NCBI GenBank assembly: GCA_023105745.1
Contig: JALGQZ010000002.1
Span: forward strand, 40,593,997-40,657,996
From: Austropuccinia psidii
Taxonomy: Eukaryota; Basidiomycota; Pucciniomycetes; Pucciniales; Sphaerophragmiaceae
Length of the DNA stretch: 64,000 bases
Direction of reading: 5' to 3'
Shown: positions 17,905-31,875 of the stretch, piece after piece
Layout: each line of letters begins with the position of its first letter
How positions within the stretch are numbered: position 1 is the stretch's first letter
Position numbers and translations under genes: made by a program
Notes under the pieces: generated by a model
The model's input: only the letters and a program-made list of their open reading frames with translations
Databases searched by the model: none
What the model was told of the DNA's origin: nothing

Positions 17905-18585
17905 ATTCCACCTTGAGACATTTTTGCTGGTGGGTAAATTAAAAATGGTGTCATTTGATCAACATATTGCACCATATGTTTGGTTGATTGCACCATTCTG
18001 AACCTTATTATTGTCAGTGCACAGCCTTGAAACATTTTTTGCTAGTGGTTAAATTTGGAATGGTGTCATTTGATACAGATATTGCACCATATGTTTGGTT
18101 GATTGAACCATACTTTTTGAATTATACTGATATTTTAACTAAACATTATTCTTATTATGCACAGCCTTGAGACATTTTTGCTAGTGGTTAAATTTGAAAT
18201 GGTGTCATTTGATACAGATATTGCACCATATGTTTGGCTGATTGCACCATTTTTTAAAACTGTATTATTATCTCTACTAACCTTATTTTTCTTTTTCACA
18301 GCCTTAAGACACTTTTGCTAATGGTTAGATTTGGAATGGTGTCATTTGATACAGATATTGCACCATATGTTTGGTTGATTGCAACATACTTTTTGAATTA
18401 TACTGATATTTTAACTAAAATTTATTCTTATTATGCACAGCCTTGAGATATTTTTGCTAGTGGTTAAATTTGGAATGGTGTAATTTGATACAGATATTTC
18501 ACCATATGTTTGGTTGATTGCACCTTTTTTTTAAAACTGTATTCTTATCTCTACTAACCTTATTTTTCTTCTTCACAGCCTTGAA
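17905..18585 (+). repeat. Tandem array, about 139-bp units in an alternating two-type order
   Basis: The landmark GCCTTGAGACATTTTTGCTA recurs at about 17911, 18023, 18163, 18301, 18440 and 18579. Spacing is 113 for the first and then 138-140 bp. Each unit also holds AATGGTGTCATTTGATACAG and TTGCACCATATGTTTGGTTG. The unit ends alternate between two versions: one ending in a long A/T stretch with TTATGCACAG, the other ending CTACTAACC-pyrimidine-tract-CACAG. The array therefore has a dimeric higher-order period of about 278 bp. Confidence 0.85.
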
Positions 18586-21500
18586 TTTTATTTAATTGAG
18601 TATTTTTATATCCAAAATTTAATCTCTAAATAATACCTGTAATGTTTGGTTATGGGAGTTTAAGTGGGGATTGAGTAATGTAACACTATGTTAGCTTATA
18701 TGTAAGTGTTTTTTTAGGTCAAGACATGTAACACATGATGTTGTAAGAGTAATTGTATCACTTATGTGATATTAAACATGTTTCTTCATATTGGATATTT
18801 AAACAAGCTTCATTATATTTAAGCATATTCTTGCACCTAGTCTAGAGTGTATAGTATCATTTATCTTCTTTAATCCATGATATCTAGAGAATTATTGATA
18901 TTATGGGGTTGAGGCAATATGTGACTATAGGTAAAATTTGATGTAGATTCCAGTGGAATACTTTTTTTTGTTATTTTAATATAATTCTCTTCCTTTTTCT
19001 TGCAATTTTTTACTTTTATCTTTCACTTTTTATTGTTGTCCTCATTTTTACATGAATACTCAAAGAATAATTAGGGCAGATTTCCAATTCAAATATGAGT
19101 ACCAAGCTGAAGTAGAAATATCCATCCACAAATTATCTTATTTCAAGGAATATGGAAGGAAGGTTTTGATGAATATTATTAAAATGACCGCAATTAAACT
19201 CAGAAATTTTGATTTTTTTTGAAGTAGTAGAAAGAAATTTGTATTTTTATAGTATATTTTGTTACAGAAAGAATAACCCTTCTTAAGCTTAATAAGTAGC
19301 GCCTTTATTAAAATTCTTTTTCTGAGAACAATAAAAATCTCAAATAATGATAAAATTTATGTTCTACTAATGCTAGAACATGATCTTGAGGCTTATTTAA
19401 ACCTATATCTAGTGTGTTATTTTCCCTGTGGTGCTTAAATTTGGGTTCTGTGGCTTTATTTATTTCTAGTTTCTTTCATTATTAGTATTAATCAATTTCT
19501 AAATATGTCTTTATGAGAATGTGCAGGCCTAGCAAAGGAAAAAAATACAGTATCTAGCTTGCATTTCCAATTTATATGGGGGAGAATTCTTGAGAATCAT
19601 TGTTAATATTTTCTTTGTAGATGGCCACAGTATAATCTTCAGCACTAAATACATTAAAGAAATTATTAAAAATGGACTCAAGAGTTTATATATATCATCA
19701 TAAGATTGGTTGGAGCATAATTAATTGAAAAATGATGAGTGTAGTTGAATATATTATTGTGAAGAAAAAATTAGCCATAGAGGTTGGGAAATTGATTTTC
19801 ATTTGATGATGCAGTAATATTAATGTAAAAAAGGAAAAGGGGTGAAAAATAAATATGAAATGGGTATATTATGAAAAACCATGAGATTATAGTGGGTGTA
19901 TATATTGAGAATTATAACTAACTCAAAATATAATGATGAAAGCTTTAAGTATTTCAATAGGGAAGTTTTTGTTAAAAAAGGCTCTAATAAAAGAATTACT
20001 CTGATTTATTTCTATTTAAAGATTGGATTTTACAGAAGGACCTCTAAGTGTGGAATTTCTATAACTGGAGAAATTCACAAGTATTTCTTTAGATTCACAT
20101 AAGGTGAACTCTATGGAGTCATATATACCAGAATGAATGAATTCTTTGAAACGCTCAATATGAATACATCACAATTGAATTAAAGCTTCTTCTTATTTTA
20201 CTATTAATTAGTTTTTGACTATAGCTTAAAATTGATTACCTTATTCTCCTATACTCTCTTTAATTCCATTCATTTTTTATATTTTGGATGTTTAATTTTC
20301 AATATTGAAGCAGTTTTGGAGCTTATGAGCCAAGAAGCCTTCTCTTAAAATAATGAATAGTAAATGGATGTGGTTCTTCATACCTCATTTATAACCAACT
20401 GTAAATATTTTATCCTTCAGGTTATTTTTCATATTGAATTAATGTCTGAAAATTCAAAGTTTTCCAGCCTTGATGTATTTTTTGCATATCCGAATGGAGC
20501 ACAAATAGATCTAAATCAATTTTTGCATATGAGAAACCCATAAATAAATTCTTCATTCTTCATAAATAAAAATATGAATGAGGTTTTTGGAGTACATAAA
20601 CCAATTAATTCAAGGCCATGTTTTGTATTCTACAAAACAATTTACATAGTTTAGATTAATGGGGTGGATAATATCAAGTTTAGTCAATAAATATTCATTT
20701 TTAAATGAAAAATTGGCTTCAGTATTATTGACTCTGGTAGATAAATATTACATTTACCTTAATATTGTTGGTAACATATTTTGGTGATGGAATAGTTTTC
20801 TTCTGCAATTATTAAATATTTTTGCCTTTATTTGATATAACAAACTATATATTATGATAAAGAACTTCATAATTTTAATATTTAACTCTTGTAGTTATAA
20901 CAAATTCTTCCTATCATATTGATCCTTGAGAACAGTAATAGTAAACCAGCTCAATTTGACTAATTGTTTCATAACACAACCTTAAAAGGTTTCTGAAGTA
21001 AAAATACAGTATAATTAATTTTAATGATAAACTCTCTATTCTTGATGCTTCTTCTTCTGGAAGCACATTTTCTTCATAAATTCTTATTTTGAGCCTCAAA
21101 ATTGATTCAATATAGTTATGCTAAGAGTTTATAGAAACATATTGTATAATTACTATGGTATCATTATTTAGATTAATCCTTCCAATTTTATACTAGTCTT
21201 AAATTGATTTCAAATTTAAATTATTAACTATTTTAGTGAATTTTAGAAAAGTCACCAAGCAAAAAGGCTGTGTCTTGTGGTGTGAAAAGCATGCTAAAAA
21301 GGTTTTGATAGATTATATAACTGAAAACTAGCTATATTTCCATGGAAGAAGTGTTTCCTTGACTATTAATTCAAACTCTCAAGTCTTAAATTTCACATTT
21401 ACATAAAATCTAAATAAATCAATATGGTCCAAATTTAAAACTATATCCTGGATGTTTGCAGTAAAGGTAAGATTTAGATAAAAGATATTACATGGGACCT

Positions 21501-21598
21501 CTAAAGAGATGGAAGACTGACTCTCCAGCTTCTCTTAACTCATGTTTAATTCCCATAAGGAAAATTTAAAGTTTAATAGCTATATTAACATGGAAAAG
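18586..21598. other. Featureless AT-rich DNA
   Basis: About 3 kb without a supported gene, repeat or RNA. Short ORFs (for example 19896-20102 and 20914-21099) have no recognisable motif and the composition of non-coding DNA. Confidence 0.5.
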
Positions 21599-23383
21599 TG
21601 TGAGCCTTAGAGGTATTTTCTTATACCCAAAAGACCACAAATAACAGAGTTATTTTATAATTCTCAATGAATTCATTTGTATTATACAAAGAAAAATTGG
21701 AAGGTAAATATAAAATTTATATACAAAATTAAAGTTTTCATTATAATTTAGAATTGAAATTACATAGAAATTTAAAATTGTGAAAATACACTTTTACTTG
21801 AAAAAATTGGGTAAAAATAAAGTTTCACCAAAAATATTAAAATTGAAATATTTTTGGAAAAAAATTTAATAAAAATTATTATAACTTGATTTCCAACAAA
21901 TAATCTTATTAAAACTATTTTACCATTGGATTCCTCATAAAAAAATCAGGTGGGGTCACCTCTGACTGAAAATTCTGTAACACAATTCTAAATAAGCTTA
22001 AATTAAGTTTTCAGTATTTTCTGCATGAAAATATGAAAATCCTTAAAACCTCAATTTGATTCACACCACATGTGATGTTAACCATCAATTTTTGTGTTGA
22101 AATTGAGGTGTGATGTGCAGCTTAAAAGCTATGAGGAATTGAAATATTTTCAATTGAAATGTCAAAATGCTCATGTGTATTACATAAGTGGGCTTGGAAT
22201 TACATATGTTGAATAAATAATTGGAGTTGTGTACTGTAACCTTTCAATTGAATTACATATGTAAAATACTACTATAGTACATGATGAGACATCAAAGAAA
22301 AAATAAATTGGAAATATTAATTTTGGGGGGAAATGAAATCTTGGCTCCAAGGGTGTCAGACTCCACAAAATTCTTTTCTAACAGGCCTTGGATGTCAAAA
22401 TTGAAGCAAATGCACATCACCTTTGGCCTGGAATTGAGTAACAGTGTCTGTCACTCAATCAATGATGAGGTTTTGATACCAACCAAGGCAGTTTTAACTG
22501 TTACCAAGAGGGTAAAACTACCTCTAAGCTAAAAAAAACTTATTAATTTTTTTAAATGGTTTGAGGCCTTTTGCACAAATTATAAAGGCTTGGAGCCATG
22601 TACTACTATGGAAATGGCTCAAAATAGCAAAAATGGCTAATCCCAGCCCTTTTTTTGTCTAAAACAGGGTTCAATGATGTTATAATTGGCTTTTCTGTTG
22701 TCAGTGGTTTCTTCACGACTTATTAGAGTAAATTTTACTTTTGGAGTAAGAAAATTGGTTACTATAAAAGAATTTCTTCTTTGCCCCACTTTTCCCTTTA
22801 TGTTAGAATATTTTCCTTCTATAATTAGTTTAAACACTGTTGAACCAATCAATATAAGATTCCAACCCCATATTGCATACTGTTAAGCCTTCTTACCATT
22901 TGAAGAAATCAGTATAATACGTTTTTGTAACTCTTATCATCATTTTTACCCTTGAATCATCCCAAAAGTTAATTAAAGCATCTTTCATCACCGTTAAATT
23001 TGTCACTTTGTTTTCAAATTCACTTTGTTCACTTTTGTGTGTGTTTTCTCTTTAATATTATTTCTAAATACTCTGTTATTATATTAATTTCCTGATGTTC
23101 TTTTCTCAATTAATTCAAATTGAAATTTCTCTTGAAGAAATTTCTTTTGTAGCCATTAATATCTCTTGTAAAGTATTTTGGATATGTTCTTATTGTTGGT
23201 GAAACAATAAATCTTCCTAATATAATTTTTTTATACTAACAAAGCTAAGAAAAATTTATTTGGTGTTCTTTTCTCTTAAAAGTCTTGAAATTTACTATTT
23301 TTAATGAAACATTACCTTATATGGATTTTAAGGACAGGAAACGTACTTCATTTTCAATCAAAGTCTCATATCCACACCTTACA
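21599..23383 (+). repeat. Solo LTR of family A, plus orientation, old
   Basis: 1,785 bp from TGTGAGCCTTAGAGG to CACACCTTACA, the reverse of the A1/A2 LTRs, with many substitutions and small indels. No gag or pol flanks it on either side, so it is a solo LTR. The flanks (AAAAG left, TAGAG right) match at only three of five bases, so the target duplication is decayed or absent. The 16-bp palindrome is present with one change (22063-22078). The 22-bp palindrome is the shorter ancestral form. Confidence 0.85.
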
Positions 23384-26300
23384 TAGAGACTGTTGAAGTC
23401 ATAATGACTGTTTTTGGCTTTTGAAAGCTTTATTCCCAAATTTTTCATTAATCTATATATTTCTTTTAAAAGAAGCTTCAGCTCATAGCCAATGAAAAGC
23501 TAATATTATCTTCTTTTGATCCTTTATTAGCTTAGGAAATATATTTTCTTGTTTAATACATAGTCAAGGGAAAAATTAATAACCAGATCAGGATTTTTTT
23601 TGTTTCTTTTAAAATTTTCAATTAAGGAATCTTCTAGCTACACCTAACTGTTCACATTTCTTCTATATTGTCTGTTCTTTAATAAATAGGCCTAAATATT
23701 GAATTCCATGATATTGGCTAATTTTTATGAAAGCATCCCCATCAGAATTTATGAATGTCCTTTAGTAGTATTATGGAAGAGAGAATGGAATCAAAACTTT
23801 TGAATTGCATTTATAAATCAGGGAGGCTTAATAAAAAGAGAGTTACTCAGGGAAAAGGTTATGAAGATTGATAATTTTGAGTTATTTTCTTTATATGTCT
23901 GAGAATAAATATTTTATATTGATTTATGAACAATTACTTCCTAACCTGTAGGTAATATCTTGTGGATACAGAATACTATTCTCAACTACATTTTCCAAGA
24001 ACATAAAGTTGATACCAAATCAATTGAATTCCCACTTCTTACATAAAACTACAACAGTGAAGGTTTTCAGTTTGAGCGATATATTTTTCAGTGCATGGCA
24101 TACAAGAATCCAGGAATAACTTCCTGATACTTTCTGAAAAGGAAACTCAAGTCACAGGGAGGGGAAATAATCTTCAAGTAACTTAAAGATAATGAGTTTC
24201 TTATCAATTGGTAAGAAAATTTTCATCTCCAAAGCTCTATCTTTCTTTTCTTTTTTGTTTAATAAAAGAATTTTAGATCTATTAATATTCCATACCACCA
24301 ATTATAGTAATAACTTTATACTAATCATGAATCAGTTTATTCATAGAGAGATTCTTTGGGATATGACATCATAAAGATTGTAGGTGGAAGCAGTGGCAAC
24401 TATTAATATTCAAAAGGAAAATATGTAAAAGATAAAAAGTAATATCATTATTGGAAAAATGAAGCTGAGTGAAATCAGAGGTTTTCAGAATTTAAAGGAA
24501 ATACTTAAGTAATTAAGAGGGTAAAAAAATGTTGAGTGAAAAAATTTCCACCTTCTGGAAAAAGAGTGAGAGTGACATTGTGTACAAAATAAAGCTTATA
24601 AATTGATTTGTAATCTTATGAAAAGGGTTCATCAATTTGAGTTCAGAATACTATATTTTGGGCCATATTGTATCTAAATTCACTCAAATAAGGTTTTATT
24701 TTAAATATTTGTATAAATATAAAATTATACACATTTTAATCATCCTCAGAGGATAATGATTGAGTAGCTATTGAAGCTTATATAGCTGAAAATAATGCAA
24801 TATTAAACTTACTTAATAAATAGATATTTTTGTAAATATGCTTTAATGATTAAGTTTGGAAAAATGATCAGATTTTTAACCTTAAAAATGAATATAAATT
24901 AATTATTCTTATAAGCCTTTTATTTCCTGATTGACTGAAAGAGACTACTAGAGTCAATGCTAAAGCTCAAAAATCTAAGTATTTCTATGTCAAAAAGACT
25001 TAACAGTTAATTACAAAAAGAATTCTTCCAAGAAAGTATTTTTAACAATAAATTTTGTGATCAACTAAACATGAAGCTGTGAGTTATGCTCAATTAGGCT
25101 CTAATTTTCAAGGTCTGGATATAATATTTAAGCCTAAAAAAATTCTTTCCTTTGATTTTTTATCTTTTCATATTAATGAACAGTTTCGAGCTCATAAATA
25201 GATCTTCTTTCTTTATATTTTCTTCAATTAAAAAATAGAGGATTATTCCTTTGGATATCAAAGGATGAAATTTAAAATACAATTTGAAACCTACAGAGTA
25301 AAAAAGCTCTATATAAGTTTCTTGAATTGAAAATTTCTTCTTCATTTTATGAGTATATTATCCATTCTACATGTATTCATTTTAGATTTTACTTATTGAG
25401 ACACTCAATTCCTTATTTTATTTTTTATCATGTTAATAACATTGAGGCTTCCTGGAAAATCTCTTTCATTAATCATTTGGTAGAAAATCATTATATTTAT
25501 CTATATGACCTCATCATGAATTTCTGTTTCCAATAATTTAGCAAATTGGAGCTTACCTGTATATACTGGTGTTTTCCCATTACTTTGTCTCAATGAAAGC
25601 ATGAATTCTTCAATTTTTATGGATGAATCATTCTGACACTTGTCTAATAATTGACTAGTTTTATGGTTCTCTAAGGACATTTAGGTGGGCTGGGGAAAAT
25701 TTTATATTCTTTCATGAAAAATAAACCAGTTTATTTTTATCTCTAGCCCTTTTTCCTAGATATTTTTCCTGATTCCAAAAGTATAAAGTTTCACTCAAGT
25801 GGGTAAATAATTATTACTATTGAGAAATATTTCCCTAATTTTTTGAGTATCCCGAGGCCATTGATATGGCCTGAGGAAGCTTTTCTAAGATTTCTTCAAA
25901 GCTAAACCAATTGGAATTATTATATTTGGGACTTTTAGCCAGAGATTTGTCCTGATTCTGCCATTTCTGCTGACATATATGCAGGTAAAAGTTGCTTTAT
26001 TACTAAATCATCTATTCATTTCTTACTATTCTCATTGAAAATATACATTAACTGTATCTCTGCATTATCTTAATAGAGAGCTGGAAAATTGCTACCACAT
26101 ATTTTTATTCGTGTACATGAAAGAGTCCTGCATAAATCTGCTTATTTGGACTTTTTTGAATATCATAATTCCCTTTGAATGGTCCGCGATTTTCTAATTG
26201 TTCTTCAATGGGAATCTGTTTGGTATTGAACCTGAAGTTTAGGCGCCTTTTTCTAGTACTTAATTCTCGTCTGAATATATATTTAATTTCATATTGATTG

Positions 26301-29300
26301 AAACGTCCATATTCTAGCCAGTCCTATATGAGTTTTTTGGTATTTGAGTCCCATTTACCTATCTAAATGTAGCTATTTCATGACTTATGGCAATTTAATT
26401 AGTTCCAAAAGGTAATTTTGGGCCTTTTTCTTTGACCTTAACCCCAATTCCAATATATATTCTGGTTTATATGGATTTAAAAGTCTATATTTTCATGAGT
26501 ACTTGGACCATTTCCAAATGTTGTGAATCCATTAAGAGGGCCCAATTACGTTAGAAAAATCATGAGTTAAATATCAAGCCTCTCAGGTTTTACAAAATAG
26601 GACGTGTTCATTCTTTCTTCTCTCATAAATACCTGAATGAATAATCTCTTCTATTAAAATTTGAGTCTTGTATATCTGTTGTCAATTCAGAAAAGGGAAA
26701 AACTCTAAATATGAACCAGTTTTTTATACAATATAATTATAAAATATTTTCAAAAAGACCTTGGAAATCACAATGATATCAGTTTTCTGGGAAATGAAGG
26801 AATATTTCTATTCTCTTTATGGGGACAATTAAAAACTGAAATGAATTTTCTCAATATAAATTACAGCTTTGGAGAAATTTCTTTCAGTATATGTGGGGGA
26901 GACTTCCTGTAAAAAACCAAATTAAAGTAATATCAAGAAATCAGAACATCTCATTAATCTTTTAATTTAACCGGACCAAAATCATTTTACTTTCTGGAAA
27001 TTTACTTTGAGCTAGCTTAAAGGTAAACAAAGATCAATTTGATTTAACCTGGAATACAGTATAAGATTCCTTAAAGTCATATATATTTCCCTTTCAAATA
27101 ATATTTCATTCAAAATGAGACAGATCTTAATACACCATTGAGGAATCTTGTTGAATTTCTCTTTCAAGTATTTGTCGCTTTTTTTAATAATGGTTCAATA
27201 TGAAATATAACACAATATAAGGATATCTATATGAAATTATTCTCGATATCAGTCCTTCTGGAATATAATATATGTATTTTGAGAATAAGAATTAGTTCTA
27301 AATAAAAACCCAATTACTTAAGAAATTTCAAGAATTAGAAGCGGACAGATCTGTATAAATAATCTATATTTTAGGAGCGATTCGCATAGGGTTCCATTAA
27401 AAAAATACGAATAAATAGTTGAGAATAAATAAAATGCGTAGTAAGCCTGAACAGTTCTGTGAAAGAATATCTTATTGGACTTCAAATACTCCAATAATCT
27501 GAAATTATGTGTAAAAAGGGCAAATTTATTTCTTGAAGAAATTTGGGTTTCTGATGGAAAAAATTACTTTTCCCTGAGATAAACACATATATGCAGGTTA
27601 CTGGGATTTATTCTTTTTTGAATGAAAGACTATATACTTCTGAGGCTACCTTCATGGAAGTACCATGATCTATGACTATCCAATACCTTCTTTACGACAA
27701 TTGCTTATTAAGTAATGAAAATCTGCCTTCTTGGAAAATTGTGAAAAAAGTCCTATGGGAATAGCCCATACTGAGAGTTTGAAATTAATTATAATTACGC
27801 TAAAAAAAGTGAGCTACCTCAAGAAGCTTGAAGATTATTAATATAATGAGCAATTATCAAGACTGTGGGTGTATTTAAACATTTACAAAGAATAAGAAGC
27901 TCTTTACTATTATCTCAAGGAATCTAGGACTTTGTCCAAATGGGGTACTTACACCTCAATATGCATATGCCTTTGTGAAATAATAGCACAAGTTATTTTG
28001 CAAAAGGCCCATTTTCTTGTTATAAAGAGAAGGTCTTTCCTCACTTGAAAATAATTTAGAACAATTGTAAAATGCTCAAAGTCTTTCCCCACTCCAAAAA
28101 TCCTTGGTTATCCCATAAGATGGAAAAAATATACTTCAATATATCCCTGGTTTTGAAACATTAAAGCTACAAACATTTGTGCATACTTCCCATTTTTAAA
28201 TTTTTACATTGGCTATTTTTTCTTGAAACAATGGCTCAGATAATCTATACCATCCTTAACTCCCTGAGAGATTCCAAAAGGCCCCATCCATTGAGAATAA
28301 TGAGGTACTTACAACCAAATGCAAACTCAAATTCATGGAAGCATTGGGACAGGTTCATGTGCCAATGAACCACATAGAGGTATCTTGATGTAATACATGG
28401 CTTAATAGAAGTAAATTGAATATTCAAAATTAATTCATATGAAACTCATGTTTGATAGACCCACTCATGAAGCATATTTGAATACTTATAGGTTAATGTG
28501 AGCTCAAACTGTTTGAATAATGGGCCCAAAGTAGCATGGAAGTCCCATAAATGAAGGTTGAATTTGATCAACTCTCATTATGTAAATCCATTATTGACCT
28601 ATGAGGCCAAATGCACAATTGTATTCTACAAAGTCTCATAATACGATGGCCATTTCAAAGAATATTTCTATGTTATTAAATATCAACCAAGATTTTCAAG
28701 GAGATAACATAGATCCACATTAATCTTAAAAAGGACCAAAAAACTGTTTAAATTTGATAATTTTATATGTATTAAAATACATACTTGTGACAGGAATGGA
28801 ATAAATCTTCATTAAATATCCTCTTAAATGACTATAGAGCTTGAAACCTCATTTGAACATACCAAGCTAACATAGAAATCTAAATTCAATTTTTATTATA
28901 TATTAATTTGAAGTCCTGAATAGAATTCATACCAAAATATAAGCTCATGAAACCAATTTTTAAGTGCTTAATTTATTGTTACTTCATTTTGAATACCATT
29001 GAATTTGATGTTTGAAGAAAAATTTTGTCTGTGGTGATATACATATTCTTCTAGTGAGTAATATTGCATAGTCACTATCAATTGAACCGCATATCTGATA
29101 AATGAGGATATAAAATCCAATAATGAATTCTTTTTAACTTTTACTTGTACTGATTTTCTTCTGAAAACCAAGTGATACTCAAAGTGGTGTATCTCTGACA
29201 GAAAAGCCAGACCAAAGATATTCTGTAAGCCTGTGACAGAAATTTTACTCTGATTCACTTTAGAAAAACTGAAAACATTGGCAATGGTGTTTGAGTGAGA

Positions 29301-29372
29301 CAGTTTTTTTGGGGTCTGAAGGCTTTTTCTGAGAGTGCAATTCAATGAGGTCAACTATATATAAATGAATAT
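23384..29372. other. Six kilobases without a supported gene
   Basis: AT-rich DNA with only short accidental ORFs. Part of it (about 25850-27750) has noticeably more CpG than its surroundings. Between about 27900 and 28600 there are weakly similar blocks containing 'gtacttac' and 'ggccc' about 170-180 bp apart. The longest ORF (28968-29354) lacks an ATG at its upstream end and I do not recognise it. Confidence 0.45.
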
Positions 29373-30013
29373 TGTAAGGTTTGTCTATGAAAACCTTGAT
29401 AATAGTAGCAAATATCAAGAGTACTATGACTGACCTCAGGAGAAAATACAATACAATGAAATATTATAACCAAAAATTAATTTACTAATTGAAAGTTATT
29501 AATTATTATTAGATAATTTCATAAGAAAAATATTAATAATTATAATAAATTATAATTATTCTATGATCATTATAGTCACTGACAGTTATGATGATAAGAA
29601 ATATAAAAGCTATTAATGAGACAATTATATGTGGAAAATAATAATATTTATCACTTTTAAGAAATAAAGATATTATTTATAAAAGAAATATCACCTAAAA
29701 TGTGCAGAGATAATTATTATAGAGAAATTCTATATAAAAAAATTAATAATAGATAAAAAAACATATAGAAATTCAAAGAAACCTTATAGTATTTATTGAA
29801 TACAACTATTCAAACAACAAAAGTTATAGTATTAAGTAATTTTTATAAGCTAAAACCCCAGGAAAAAAATTAAAATTTTGAAAAAAATAGCTTCATATAC
29901 TAACATATGATTCAAGAGTTTTTAAAGGAATTATTGGATTTTAAAACATATTTAAGACAACAATTTTATAAGACAAAATGTATTATTGGTGATTACAACA
30001 ATATAATCTGAAT
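29373..30013 (-). repeat. Left LTR of B, first part
   Basis: Starts TGTAAGG and aligns with the right LTR start at 46572 (shared 'cttgataatagta', 'caaatatcaagattactatgact'-like text). It is cut at TGAAT (30009-30013) by insertion of A2. Confidence 0.87.
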
Positions 30014-31851
30014 TGTAAGGTGTGGATATGAAACTTTGATTAAAAATCAAGTACTTTTCCTGTCCTCAAAATTTGTATAAGGTAAAATTCAATTAAAAAT
30101 AGTAAGAAATATTATTTTTAAGAGAAAACACGCCAAATTTATTGTTTATAACTTTATTAGTATAAAACAATAATATTATAAAAATTTATTGTTTTACCAA
30201 CAATAAAAATTTATCCAAAAAATACTCTACAAGAGATATTTTAAGGCTACAAAAGAAATTTCTTCAAGAGCAATTTCAATTGGAATTAATTGAGCAAAGA
30301 ACTGCGAGCAATTAATTAAAGAACAAAGTCTTTAAAAAGAATATTAAAGAGAAAACACGCCCAAAAGTGACCAGAGTGAATTTGGAAACAAAGTGACAAA
30401 GTTTACAGTGATGAAAGATGCTTTAATTCACTTTTGGGGTGGTTCAGGGGTAAAAATGATTATAAGAGTTACAAACAATGATTATAATGATTTTTTCACG
30501 TGGTTAAAAGGATTAAAATGATTTAAAAATGGTGGTTGGAATCTTTGATTGATTGGTTTAACAGTATTTAAACTAATTAATAAAAGGAAAAGATTCTAAC
30601 ATGAAGAGAAAAGTGGGGCAAAGAAGACATTCTTTTATAGCCATCAATTCTCTTACTCCAAAAGTAAAATTTACTCTTGTCAGTCGTTAAAAACAGTCTG
30701 ACATCAGAAAAGCCAATTATGGCATCATTGAACCCTGGTTTAGACCAAAAAAGGGCTGGTTTAAGCCATTTTTAGCCATTTTTAGCCATTTTAGACCCTT
30801 AAATCAGCCATTACTATAGCAATACCAGGCCTAGAGCCTTCAAAACACGTCAGAATGTGTGTAAGAGGCGTAGAAACCAGTTAAAACTGTTTTTATTATG
30901 ATTGTTTTATCTTAAGGGTAGTTTTACCCTCTTGGCAACAGCTAAAACTACCCCAGTTGGTATCAAAACATCATCATTAATTGAGTCCACAGACCCTGTA
31001 ACTCAATTCCAGGCCAAAAGTGATGAACTTTTGCGTGAATTTTGACATCCCACGCCTGTCAGCAAGGAATTTGGGGGTCTAGCTCCCCCTTAGAGCTGGA
31101 GTTCCTTTTCCCCCCCAAATTTAATCTTTCCAATTTATTTTTCCTTTAATTCCTCATCATGTATTATACTTATAATTTAAATATGTAATTCAATTCAATT
31201 GTACAGTACAATACAGTAATAATTGACACCTCATATGTAAATCAAAGTTCACTTATGTAATACACGTGCACATTTTGACATTTCAATTGAATTCAATTGA
31301 AAATACTTCAATTCCTCATAACTTCTAAACTAAACACAACACCTCAATTTTAACACAAAAATTGATGGTTAACACCACATGTGGTGTGAATTAAATTAAG
31401 GTTTTGAGGATTTTCAACTTTTGTATTGAAAATACTAAAAACTTAATTTAAGCTTATTTAGAGTTGAGTTACAAGAATTTCACTCAGAGGTGACCCCACC
31501 TGATTTTTTATGAGGAATCCAATGGTGAAATAATTTTTATGTATTTATTTATAGGAAAAAAAGTTATAATAATTTTTATTTAACTTTTTTCCAAATTTAT
31601 TTGTTTTTGCACAGTTTTGTTAAAATTTCATTTTTACCTAATTTTTTCAAGTATAAATGTAATTTTATACTTATAAAATTTAATGTATTTTTATTTTTAA
31701 ATTGTAATTAATTTTTTATTTTTAATATAATTTTATATTTATATTTTGATTTTTATTTTAATAATATAAATAAATTTATTTTATTTATATTTGTATGTTA
31801 ATTTTGTATTTGTCGTCTTTTGGGTATATGAAATTACCTCTAAGGGTCACA
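30014..31851 (-). repeat. 3' LTR of A2
   Basis: 1,838 bp, near-identical to the 5' LTR at 38271-40109. The palindrome ACACCACATGTGGTGT is at 31372-31387. Confidence 0.95.
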
Positions 31852-31863
31852 TTCCCTCCCCCT
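31852..31863 (-). promoter_or_regulatory. Polypurine tract of A2
   Basis: On the element sense strand AGGGGGAGGGAA lies directly before the 3' LTR, the place where plus-strand DNA synthesis is primed. The same tract is in A3 (54864-54875). B has a weaker version (41580-41596). Confidence 0.85.
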
Positions 31864-31875
31864 AAAAAAAGAATA

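Noticed and set aside
17763..18035. 90-codon minus-strand ORF near the tandem array
   Set aside because: Its N-terminal third is array sequence and the rest has no motif; likely chance.
21594..23388. A target-site duplication around the solo LTR
   Set aside because: AAAAG and TAGAG agree at only three of five positions, too weak to call.
28968..29354. 128-codon minus-strand ORF beside element B
   Set aside because: No ATG at its start, no recognisable motif, composition like the surroundings.
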